DNA from: Saprospiraceae bacterium
GTDB lineage: Bacteria > Bacteroidota > Bacteroidia > Chitinophagales > Saprospiraceae
Reading direction: 5' to 3'
Assembly: GCA_016714445.1 (NCBI GenBank)
Contig: JADJNF010000007.1
Coordinates: 186,001 to 250,000, forward strand
DNA length: 64,000 bases
Under the pieces are notes generated by a model. That model was not told the DNA's origin. It saw only the letters and a program-made list of their open reading frames with translations, and ran no database searches. Shown one piece after another: positions 34,004 through 42,244 of the stretch. The translations under genes and the position numbers were made by a program. Every line of letters begins with the position of its first letter. Positions within the stretch are counted from its first letter, which is position 1.

Positions 34004-35376
34004 TTTGTTTTTATAAAACTTTCACTGTCCATCAGATACTGAGCATTTTGGGCCAATTCGTCTTTAAGGGAAATACCGCTTAATATCTGTATAAAATCAC
34101 CTATTTCGAGACCTGTCTTTATGGCTTTTGCTTTGAAGCCGCCTTCTTTTTTTGTAAAAATTATTTTTTGAGTTCCTGTACTGACTAAAGCTTTTTTGTC
34201 AAGCCAGATACCTTGTACAGGACTGATTTTTACCAGTCCTTCCAGTCTTAAACCTATAGGCAATTTCAGCATTTTGTTATTCAGATATACCCGCACGCTA
34301 TTGGACCTGTCTTCCGGATTAAATTGGGTTTCTATATAATTTATTTTGGCGGTAAAGGGCTTCATTCCGTTCATTTCGGAAGTTACTAAGACTGGTTGAT
34401 TTATCTTTATAAATGCGCTGTTGCTCTGCATGACATTAAATATACCCCAAACCCGATCTGTACTCAGTAATTTAAAAACTACTTCCCCTTTTTTTATGTA
34501 ATTGCCTTCTTTCACACCTAATGCTTCGGTATTGTTATTTTTAAAGGACATACCGATTTCACTTCGTTCACTCATGGATTCTGTTCCTGAGATAATCCCT
34601 TCTACCGGACTATATATCGTAATCTGAGCATTTGCTGTTTTTGATTTAGCCATGCTACTGATCTGACTTTGAGTCATTCCATATAACAATAATTTCTGTT
34701 TCGAAGCCTCAATGATGGAAGTATTTTCCGGATCATCAGAGTTTAAAAAGATGAAGTTTTGCTGTTCTGTCAACAATTCAGGACTATATACATCGAATAA
34801 TTTTTGGCCCTTTTTTACTACTTGAAATTTATAGTTAATGTACATTTTCTCTATTCTCCCACTGATGCGTGCGGCTATATTTACTGCCGCATCCGGATCG
34901 TAAGCTACGACTCCGGGCAAATTTATTTCCCCGGATATAGCGGTGTCTTTTGCAGTAATAACAGGATATTTTCCTATCACAAATTGATTAGTAGGCCTCA
35001 GGAGTTGATCTATGGTATAGTCATCTGTATGTGGATCATTATTTTTTGTTTTTATCAGTGTCATGCCACACTTAGGACATATTCCGGGTTTATCGCTAAA
35101 CACAGAATCTTCAGGCATAGGACAGGTATAGGATGCCATGTTTTGTGAATCTTCATCATGTTTGTGGGCATCAACTTCGACCAGTGTCATGCCGCATTTA
35201 GGACATGTCCTGGGCTGATCACTAAAAAATGAGTCTTGGGGCATCGGACAGGTATAGGTTCTGGTTTGTTGATGATCTCCACTGTGATGTTTTGATTTTA
35301 TGGCAAAATAGTAAATACCAAAACCTATGATAACAATCAGGAGTAATCCGATACTATATTTTATATATTTGTTCAT
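34000..35376 (-). CDS. RND periplasmic adaptor 2 (CusB-like) with two HMBDs
   Basis: 458 residues from ATG 35376 (a GTG three bases earlier is also possible). One N-terminal hydrophobic anchor (IGLLLIVIIGFGIYYFAI) is followed by two heavy-metal-binding motifs (TYTCPMPQDSFFSDQPRTCPKCGMTLV and SYTCPMPEDSVFSDKPGICPKCGMTLI), a His-rich linker and the adaptor domains (RISGRIEKMYINYKFQVVKKGQKLFDVYSPELL, VEGIISGTESMSERSEIG). The stop overlaps adaptor 1 and the start touches the cusC stop. Differences in anchor (TM versus lipid) and HMBD number suggest distinct positions of the two adaptors in the pump. Confidence 0.88.
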   Translation of the reverse strand: MNKYIKYSIGLLLIVIIGFGIYYFAIKSKHHSGDHQQTRTYTCPMPQDSFFSDQPRTCPKCGMTLVEVDAHKHDEDSQNMASYTCPMPEDSVFSDKPGICPKCGMTLIKTKNNDPHTDDYTIDQLLRPTNQFVIGKYPVITAKDTAISGEINLPGVVAYDPDAAVNIAARISGRIEKMYINYKFQVVKKGQKLFDVYSPELLTEQQNFIFLNSDDPENTSIIEASKQKLLLYGMTQSQISSMAKSKTANAQITIYSPVEGIISGTESMSERSEIGMSFKNNNTEALGVKEGNYIKKGEVVFKLLSTDRVWGIFNVMQSNSAFIKINQPVLVTSEMNGMKPFTAKINYIETQFNPEDRSNSVRVYLNNKMLKLPIGLRLEGLVKISPVQGIWLDKKALVSTGTQKIIFTKKEGGFKAKAIKTGLEIGDFIQILSGISLKDELAQNAQYLMDSESFIKTK

Positions 35377-35378
35377 CA

Positions 35379-36632
35379 CTATTTTATTTCCATTTGTTTT
35401 TCAATTTCTACCTGAGTGACTAAAATACGTTGTAGTTTATCCAATGTGTCCAATTGTGCCATATTTAGTGATTCCCAGGCATCCAGTACCTGAAACAAGT
35501 CCCCAGTATTATTTTGCCATGCTAATAAAGCGGTTTCATAATTTTTTCTTATTGCAGGGATAATTGAGTTTTCAGAAATTTGATATTGATCTTTTAAAAA
35601 TTTCAGTTCAGTTTTCATTGCTTTGATCATTCCTGAAGCTTCATTCAGCACCATTTGTTTTTGCCAGTACAGACTCTCATTTTTAATTTGAAAACTATGT
35701 ATATTGGCTTTATTCATTTTGGTGGACCATGACATAGGGATATTTACCATACCCATTAAGGTGAATTGTTGTGGTTGCTGACCAAACGCAAACATATGAT
35801 CATATCGTACCCCAAAATCCGGCAAAAGTCTTGTATTTTCAACTTCGATTTTTAACTGATTTATATTTATAGTTTTCTCTATTGCTTTGATGTCACTCCG
35901 TCTTTTGGCGAGATTAGTAGTATCTGATGCTTCATTATTAAAATCAGTAAAACGATAGGTACTGTCCACTTCAAATGTGAAATTTTTATCTCTGGCCATC
36001 AATGTATTTAATACAATCATTTTTTGTGAAATATCATTTTTCAGCATGACAATCATACTTTCTAATGAACTGTAATTGGATTTGGCTTTGTAATAGGTTG
36101 GTAGTTTATCCATGTTATATTGGTATCTTATCTCCATACTTTTTATCATATATGCCAGGAGTAGTAGATTTTCATTGGCTATTTTGACTTTTTTGCTTAT
36201 TATCATCCATTCATGATAATTGGTTTTTGCTAAAGCATATAATTGATTTAAGGTATAGTTCTTGTTTTCTTTTTCAACAGAAGACATGGCATTCATATAG
36301 TTAAAGTCTGCCATTTGCTTTTTAGGATTTGGTATCATTTGAGTAGCACCGACCATAAAATTACCCATTCCGGCAAATGCTCCATCTGCTTTCCAGAATG
36401 AAGGGTTGTATGGTGTCATAAAAAAGCCAGCTTGCACTTGTGGTGGCATCCAGCTTTTGGCTCCGGCAGATGCGGCATCCATACTCTGAATGTCTGCATC
36501 ATACATTTTTAACTGTGGATTGTTCAATGTTATATTCTCCAGCACTTCATTCAATGTAAGTATTTGCGCTTTTAAGGGTGCAAAATTTATCATAAATATG
36601 CACAGGATGACTTGGTATCTATTCTTTAACAT
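35379..36632 (-). CDS. Outer-membrane efflux protein, TolC family (CusC-like)
   Basis: 417 residues. A signal peptide (YQVILCIFMINFAPLKA) is followed by the TolC-type pattern ILTLNEVLENITLNNPQLKMYDADIQSMDAA and a Met-rich, Pro-rich segment (KSWMPPQVQAGFFMTPYN, GNFMVGATQMIPNPKKQM) that may bind Cu+. The second repeat holds LLAWQNNTGDLFQVLDAWESLNMAQLDTLDKLQRILVTQVEIEKQ. It overlaps the cusA C-terminal part by 14 bp and touches adaptor 2, so it belongs to the same transcript. Its role is to form the outer-membrane duct of the Cu/Ag pump. Confidence 0.88.
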   Translation of the reverse strand: MLKNRYQVILCIFMINFAPLKAQILTLNEVLENITLNNPQLKMYDADIQSMDAASAGAKSWMPPQVQAGFFMTPYNPSFWKADGAFAGMGNFMVGATQMIPNPKKQMADFNYMNAMSSVEKENKNYTLNQLYALAKTNYHEWMIISKKVKIANENLLLLAYMIKSMEIRYQYNMDKLPTYYKAKSNYSSLESMIVMLKNDISQKMIVLNTLMARDKNFTFEVDSTYRFTDFNNEASDTTNLAKRRSDIKAIEKTININQLKIEVENTRLLPDFGVRYDHMFAFGQQPQQFTLMGMVNIPMSWSTKMNKANIHSFQIKNESLYWQKQMVLNEASGMIKAMKTELKFLKDQYQISENSIIPAIRKNYETALLAWQNNTGDLFQVLDAWESLNMAQLDTLDKLQRILVTQVEIEKQMEIK

Positions 36633-38550
36633 CTATAAGTTCTATTTTACCTTTACTTTTTAATTCACGCAGTTTTGTCATTTCAAACACTATGGGCGTC
36701 ACCAGCAGTACGTAAATGGTAGAAGTAATAGTCCCACCTATAAGCGGCACTGTGATAGGTACCATGACATCTGCACCGGTGCCTGTAGCCCATAAGATAG
36801 GAATCAACCCGAACAGGGAAACTGATACGGTCATTAGTTTGGGTCTTAATCTCTTCGCTGAGCCTTCAATAATATATTCTTTCAGCATATCTTCTGATAG
36901 CGTCTGCGCAGAATTCCCATGTTTTTCTACCATTTTATTCATGGCTTCATTCAGATATATAGTCATCAGCATGGCAGTTTCTATAGCCATTCCGAAAAGA
37001 GCAATAAATCCAACAGCAACAGCAACGGACAAATTTATACCATAAAAATACACCATAAATATGCCTCCTATCAATGCGAAGGGAACAGTGATCATGGTGA
37101 TCAACGCTTCTTTCATGGATTTATAGGTGAAATATAGCACTGTGAAAATAATAAGTATCACTATTGGTAATATCATACTTAAAGTTCTGTTGGCCCTGAT
37201 TTGATTTTCCCATTGTCCACTCCATTCTACATAGTATCCCTTGGGCATCTTAGTCATCATGGTGTTCAGTTTGCTTTGTGCTTCTTTTACTGTACTGCCC
37301 AAATCCCGGTCCCTGACGTTAAATAGTACACTTCCGCGCAACATTGCATTCTCACTGTTTATCATAGGTGGGCCATCGCTGACCTTAACATCTGCTACAG
37401 CCTCCAGTGGGATAGGACCATACTCCATCGTTTGTACCTGCAGTTGTTTTAAGGCCTCTATGCTATTTCTAAATTCCTGCGCATATCTTGCATTTACCGA
37501 AAATCTTTGCCTTCCTTCGATAGTAGTAGTGAGTTTCATTCCACCTATAGCCGCCTCCACGACAACATTTATATCATCTATGGTTAGACCATATCTGCCT
37601 ATTTCATCTCGTTTCGCTTCTATATCGATATATTTTCCACCCGTGATGGGCTCTGCATATAAGTCTTTCACACCAGATGTTCCTTCAAGTGTTTTTTTTA
37701 TTTTTTGTGCGAGTACATTTATAGAATCCAGATTTGCGCCATAAATTTTTATACCGACATCGGTTCTGATACCTGTAGAAAGCATATTGATACGATTGAT
37801 GATGGGTTGGGTAAAACCATTGATTACACCTGGTATCTGAAGTTTATTATTGATTTCAGTAATGATATCATTCTTACTTAAATTGTCACGCCATTGGTGT
37901 TGGGGCTTGAGCAGTATTATCGTTTCTACCATACTGATCGGACTATTATCCGTTGCAGTATTTGCTCTGCCTGCTTTACCCAATACATGCGCAACCTCGG
38001 GTATAGATTTTATAAGTTTATCCTGAACCTGTAAAATTCTTTTTACCTCGGAATTGGAAACATCCGGCAAAGTAACAGGCATAAACAATATTGATCCTTC
38101 ATCCAATGGGGGCATAAATTCCGATCCAAGCTTAGTAAACATTAAAATTCCGATAACAAGTGCTATTATATTGAGACCCAAAATTGTCTTGCGCCATTTT
38201 AAGCAAAAAACCAACATAGGTGTGTAGACCCTTTCAAGCGCTTTATTAAGTGGATTTTTGTTTTCAGGTCTTAGTTTTCCTTTTAACAAAAAGCTGATCA
38301 ATACCGGAGTAAGTGAGATGGCTAAAAAAGCATCTACAATTAATATAAATGACTTGGTCCATGCCAAAGGACTAAAAAGTTTACCCTCCATCCCGGTAAG
38401 CAGAAATACAGGCAAAAAGGATGCTATTACAATGATCGTCGAGTAAAAAACACCTGGTCCAACCAATTTTGAAGAGCTTTCTATAAGCAGCAATTTTTCT
38501 TCAGGAGATAATGGATCATGTGCCTTTTTAAATATATTTTTTATGTTCAT
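36619..38550 (-). CDS. CusA/CzcA-type RND pump, C-terminal part (split gene)
   Basis: About 643 residues from the ATG at 38550 (MNIKNIFKKAHDPLSPEEKLLLIESSSKLVGPGVFYSTIIV). It holds TM helices 5-12 and the second periplasmic lobe of a CusA permease (GSEFMPPLDEGSILFMP, IVIVILFTVLYF-like TM blocks, ALFGMAIETAMLMTIYLNEA with the conserved acidic/Met positions). An upstream extension of the same frame overlaps the end of the N-terminal part, which lies in a different frame. Together with 38570-39847 it would make about 1070 residues, the usual CusA size. A single-base shift within ATATTTAAAATT would rejoin them. Confidence 0.8.
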   Translation of the reverse strand: MNIKNIFKKAHDPLSPEEKLLLIESSSKLVGPGVFYSTIIVIASFLPVFLLTGMEGKLFSPLAWTKSFILIVDAFLAISLTPVLISFLLKGKLRPENKNPLNKALERVYTPMLVFCLKWRKTILGLNIIALVIGILMFTKLGSEFMPPLDEGSILFMPVTLPDVSNSEVKRILQVQDKLIKSIPEVAHVLGKAGRANTATDNSPISMVETIILLKPQHQWRDNLSKNDIITEINNKLQIPGVINGFTQPIINRINMLSTGIRTDVGIKIYGANLDSINVLAQKIKKTLEGTSGVKDLYAEPITGGKYIDIEAKRDEIGRYGLTIDDINVVVEAAIGGMKLTTTIEGRQRFSVNARYAQEFRNSIEALKQLQVQTMEYGPIPLEAVADVKVSDGPPMINSENAMLRGSVLFNVRDRDLGSTVKEAQSKLNTMMTKMPKGYYVEWSGQWENQIRANRTLSMILPIVILIIFTVLYFTYKSMKEALITMITVPFALIGGIFMVYFYGINLSVAVAVGFIALFGMAIETAMLMTIYLNEAMNKMVEKHGNSAQTLSEDMLKEYIIEGSAKRLRPKLMTVSVSLFGLIPILWATGTGADVMVPITVPLIGGTITSTIYVLLVTPIVFEMTKLRELKSKGKIELIDVKE

Positions 38551-38569
38551 GATGATCAGTTGACTAATT

Positions 38570-39847
38570 TTAAATATTTTCCAGTTCTTCCTGTTTTTCC
38601 GATATTGTCCTGTAAGCATTCTCAACCATCACTATACCGTCATCGACTACAACACCAATGGCTAATGCGATTCCTGTCAGTGACATGATATTGGATGAGA
38701 TACCAAAAGCTTCGAGCAAAATAAAACCAATGGACACAGAAATGGGCAATTGAATCAAAATGATCAGGGCACTGCGCCAGTGAAAGAGAAAAAGTAATAC
38801 AATGATGGATACAGCGATCATTTCTTCTATCAAAGTTCCTCTGACTGATTCAATGGCTTTTTCTATCAATTCACTGCGATCGTACGATGTTTTGAATGTG
38901 ACTCCCTCTGGCAGTCCTTTTTCTACTTCCTTCATTTTTTCTTTGACCGATTTAATGACTTTATCGGCATTTTCACCGTATCGCATAACCACAATGCCAC
39001 CTACAACTTCACCTTCACCATTTTGGTCAAAAATACCTAGACGCAAGTCGCCACCCATCTGTACGGATCCGATATCTTTGACAAGAATAGGAACTGAATT
39101 GTAGTTTTTTATAGTTATGTCTTCTATATCCTTAATATTTTTAATATACCCCAATCCCCTCACAATATAGGCCATATCACTCATTTCAAATTTCCGACCG
39201 CCGACATCATTATTACTGGTTTTTACAGCGTTCATGGCTTCCATCATACTTATGCCATAATATTGCATTTTTAATGGATCTAGCACCAATTGGTACTGTT
39301 TTTCAAAACCACCAAAAGAAGCTACTTCAGCCACTCCGGGAACTGTCTGTAGGGCAAATTTTACATACCAGTCCTGTAAGGCTCTTTGTTCTCCCAGATC
39401 CATACCATTGGTCTCCAGGTGATACCAGAAAATATGACCTACACCTGTGCCGTCTGGCCCTAAAGTAGGAACTACATTTTGTGGCAACAGTCGTTGTGCA
39501 TAATTTAGACGTTCCAATACACGTGTCCTTGCCCAGTAGACATCTACCTTGTCTTCAAATATGATATAGACAAAACTCATCCCGAACATAGAAGCGCCCC
39601 TGATATTTTTGACTTTAGGGATACCCTGAAGATTGGAGACCAGCGGATAGGTCACCTGATCTTCTATTACCTGCGGACTTCTGCCCATCCATTCTGTAAA
39701 CACGATAACCTGATTTTCAGATAAATCCGGTATGGCATCAATGGGATTCTGTTGCACACTATAGATGCCCCAGCCAAAAAGTCCGGCAGATATCATCAGC
39801 ACAATGAATCGGTTTTTTAATGAAAATGTGATTAATTTTTCTACCAT
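38570..39847 (-). CDS. CusA/CzcA-type RND pump, N-terminal part (split gene)
   Basis: 425 residues: TM1 (NRFIVLMISAGLFGWGIYSV), the first periplasmic lobe and TM helices 2-4 up to LAIGVVVDDGIVMVENAYRTISEKQEELENI, where the frame stops. The conserved VVDDGIVMVENA motif of the proton relay is intact. The stop falls in the cytoplasmic loop between TM4 and TM5. The next frame begins 20 bp later. The break may disable the pump, be a two-chain arrangement, or be a sequencing error. This is the first gene of the cus-copA operon. Confidence 0.8.
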   Translation of the reverse strand: MVEKLITFSLKNRFIVLMISAGLFGWGIYSVQQNPIDAIPDLSENQVIVFTEWMGRSPQVIEDQVTYPLVSNLQGIPKVKNIRGASMFGMSFVYIIFEDKVDVYWARTRVLERLNYAQRLLPQNVVPTLGPDGTGVGHIFWYHLETNGMDLGEQRALQDWYVKFALQTVPGVAEVASFGGFEKQYQLVLDPLKMQYYGISMMEAMNAVKTSNNDVGGRKFEMSDMAYIVRGLGYIKNIKDIEDITIKNYNSVPILVKDIGSVQMGGDLRLGIFDQNGEGEVVGGIVVMRYGENADKVIKSVKEKMKEVEKGLPEGVTFKTSYDRSELIEKAIESVRGTLIEEMIAVSIIVLLFLFHWRSALIILIQLPISVSIGFILLEAFGISSNIMSLTGIALAIGVVVDDGIVMVENAYRTISEKQEELENI

Positions 39848-39958
39848 AATATTTTTTTTTGATAATCCTTGTTTCTAATTCATAAATAAGAAATAAGGAA
39901 ATCTTTTGAATTCTGTCAATCCAAATTCAAATAAATTTTTCAAAATAATCATTCAATC

Positions 39959-41113
39959 TTATTTTGCAACTAACAGTTTTTTATGAAATATTTTATCATT
40001 AATGACTATCTTTAGAATGTACATTTTATCTATTAAATAATCTCCGGATAATACCAACGTATGTGAACCTTTTGACTGATCTCCCTTAAATATTTGATGA
40101 ATTAATCTACCACTTAAGTCATACATCTCAATTTTTAAATGCGAGTCACTTTTTAATTCATATGGTATATTCGTATTTGTAATAAAAGGGTTTGGGAAAC
40201 TGCCAAATTCAATATAAGATTCTGGTTCTGTAACTTCATTTGCCGTGGACCTCGATGTTACTAAATGCTCCTTATTTACAACCATGGATTGCCATAGATG
40301 ATTAATTTCAACTTCTGTACAAATATGCGAATTACATCCAGCGATTTCATCAATAATAAATAAACAAACAGTATAACTGCCTGTATGGGAATAAGTATGG
40401 TTTGGATTTTCAGAGGTAGATGAATGTCCATCACCTAAATTCCAAATATACTGAGTGTGATCAGTGGTGTAAGAAGATGTATTAAAAAATCGCATTTGAT
40501 TGCTTTTCGAATCATAATGTGATGTAAATAAAGCAATACATTCATGGGCAGTGGCATGAATCGTTACAAAATGGCAATAAGTGCTGTTACAACCGTGATT
40601 GTTATGCACAGTTAGGCATACTTCATATGTTCCGGCATGAGCGTATGTGTGATGTGGATTATGGTTGGTAGAGCTTTGTCCATCACCAAAATCCCAAAGC
40701 CATGAAGTAATCGGAGTAGAACTAATTGTTGAATCTGCAAAATTTACAGTTAAAGTTGTATCCGATTGCTGAAATCCAAACAAAGCATGACACTCAGGTT
40801 GAATTGTTGAAACGGTAACAGCATGGCAATAAGTGCTGTTACAACCGTGATTGTTATGCACAGTCAGGCATACTTCATATGTTCCGGCATGATCGTATGT
40901 GTGATGTGGATTATGGCTGGTAGAGCTATGACCATCGCCAAAATCCCATAGCCAGGAAGTAATCGGCGTAGAGCTAATGGTTGAATCCGTAAAATTCACA
41001 GTTAAAATTTTATCCGATTGGTGAAATCCAAACAAAGCATGGCACCCTGTCTGCCCTTGACATAATTTGGGCGTAAAAATAAGTACAAAGCTGATGTAAA
41101 TTATTTTGAACAT
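39959..41113 (-). CDS. Secreted PKD-repeat protein, His/Cys-rich, T9SS sorting domain
   Basis: 384 residues. A signal peptide (FKIIYISFVLIFTPKLCQGQ) is followed by three PKD domains and a C-terminal T9SS type A sorting domain (FGSFPNPFITNTNIPYELKSDSHLKIEMYDLSGRLI). PKD 1 and 2 (about residues 22-105 and 112-195) are almost identical and rich in metal ligands: ECHALFGFQ, WDFGDGHSSTSHNPHHTY.HAGTYEVCL, HNNHGCNSTYCH. Each contains conserved Cys and His pairs not needed for the PKD fold. This is unusual and, in a copper island, suggests surface metal binding. The DNA repeat is so close that the duplication is recent. Confidence 0.85.
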   Translation of the reverse strand: MFKIIYISFVLIFTPKLCQGQTGCHALFGFHQSDKILTVNFTDSTISSTPITSWLWDFGDGHSSTSHNPHHTYDHAGTYEVCLTVHNNHGCNSTYCHAVTVSTIQPECHALFGFQQSDTTLTVNFADSTISSTPITSWLWDFGDGQSSTNHNPHHTYAHAGTYEVCLTVHNNHGCNSTYCHFVTIHATAHECIALFTSHYDSKSNQMRFFNTSSYTTDHTQYIWNLGDGHSSTSENPNHTYSHTGSYTVCLFIIDEIAGCNSHICTEVEINHLWQSMVVNKEHLVTSRSTANEVTEPESYIEFGSFPNPFITNTNIPYELKSDSHLKIEMYDLSGRLIHQIFKGDQSKGSHTLVLSGDYLIDKMYILKIVINDKIFHKKLLVAK

Positions 41114-41212
41114 CTTGATTAATTTTTAAAAATATTTAAGAATTCGATCATGATTGAATGCATCTAACAATTATTTATACGGTTTATTTTCATTCTTATT
41201 ATCATAATAAGT

Positions 41213-41482
41213 TTAGTGCTTATGGTCTTCATGCTTATCTTTTTCTTTAAGATCCATTTTGCACACCGGGCATGAGCCAGGATTGTCATACGTCTTCTCT
41301 CCTTCACACTTCATGGGGCACTGATAAACAGTTGCAAGTGGTTGAGAAACACCGGTTGTGTCGACAGCCGTTTGCTCAGTGGAAACTGGTTCAGCCTGCT
41401 GCGTACTGGTTTTATTGCCGCAAGAACCTATGACAACAAAGACAACAAGTGTAAAAAGAAGTGAAATAAATTGCTTTTGCAT
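41213..41482 (-). CDS. HMBD lipoprotein (heavy-metal-binding)
   Basis: 89 residues. A lipoprotein signal (QFISLLFTLVVFVVIGSC), a Thr/Gln/Glu-rich linker, the heavy-metal-binding motif YQCPMKCEGEKTYDNPGSCPVCKMDL and a tail KHEDHKH. It is very like the HMBD segments inside CopA and both CusB proteins. A periplasmic Cu+ carrier or buffer is likely. Confidence 0.8.
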   Translation of the reverse strand: MQKQFISLLFTLVVFVVIGSCGNKTSTQQAEPVSTEQTAVDTTGVSQPLATVYQCPMKCEGEKTYDNPGSCPVCKMDLKEKDKHEDHKH

Positions 41483-41561
41483 GATTAATTTGTTTAGAAG
41501 TGATGAAATAATATTTAAAATTAAAGTTATTTTGTGAAATTAATTCGATGATGCCCAAATC

Positions 41562-42233
41562 TTATAATTTACTTAATTTTTTCCTTGCTTTAAAATATGA
41601 AAAGGTGCCTATAGCCGTGTTGATAGATTGTATTATTTGCACATTTTCAAACCCGCCTTTAGCGATATATTCAGGCATTTTTCCTTTTACATTGTCATCC
41701 GTGCTTTTAAATCCATCCAGCATTTGAACAATTCCAAAGGTAAGCCTCATGATTTTATTATCCGCTTTTCCCCAGTCTGCAATGATTAATTCTCCCCCAG
41801 GTTTTAAAACCCGATAAATTTCTTTTAAACAATTGGTTTTTGTGTCTGCATCTAATTGATGGAAAACTAAACAACTGTATATTTTGTCAAAATGATTGTC
41901 CGGATAAGGGAAAATATTACCACTATATAAATCCAAAGGGACCGTAAGATTGTTTTTGGCCAGTTTATAGTTAGCTATATCCTTAACTTTTGGATCAATA
42001 TCTAATCCTGTTAGTTTTATGTTTCGATTCTGATTCTTAACCAAAATTAAATTTTGTCCCGTACCAAAACCAAACTCCAGAATTGATTCATCATCTTGTG
42101 GATTTATTGATTCCACCAAGATGCGCCTGAATTTCTTCTCTGGCATCGTCAATTTTATGGCCATATCATAATAAGCTGTGAGAAAATCATAACCCAAAGC
42201 TGGAATAAAAGAAGTTGTTTTGTTTTGGTCCAT
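41562..42233 (-). CDS. Class I SAM-dependent methyltransferase
   Basis: 223 residues with motif I ILEFGFGTGQNLILV (about 50-64), acidic loop LTGLDIDPKV, motif post-I DNHFDKIYSCLVFHQL and the strand LKPGGELIIADWGKA. The layout is that of UbiE/arsenite-methyltransferase-type enzymes; no Cys triad for As is evident. It starts 11 bp after the end of the galactose-oxidase-like gene, on the same strand, so it belongs to the copper operon region. The substrate is unknown. Confidence 0.85.
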   Translation of the reverse strand: MDQNKTTSFIPALGYDFLTAYYDMAIKLTMPEKKFRRILVESINPQDDESILEFGFGTGQNLILVKNQNRNIKLTGLDIDPKVKDIANYKLAKNNLTVPLDLYSGNIFPYPDNHFDKIYSCLVFHQLDADTKTNCLKEIYRVLKPGGELIIADWGKADNKIMRLTFGIVQMLDGFKSTDDNVKGKMPEYIAKGGFENVQIIQSINTAIGTFSYFKARKKLSKL

Positions 42234-42244
42234 TTTGTGATTAT

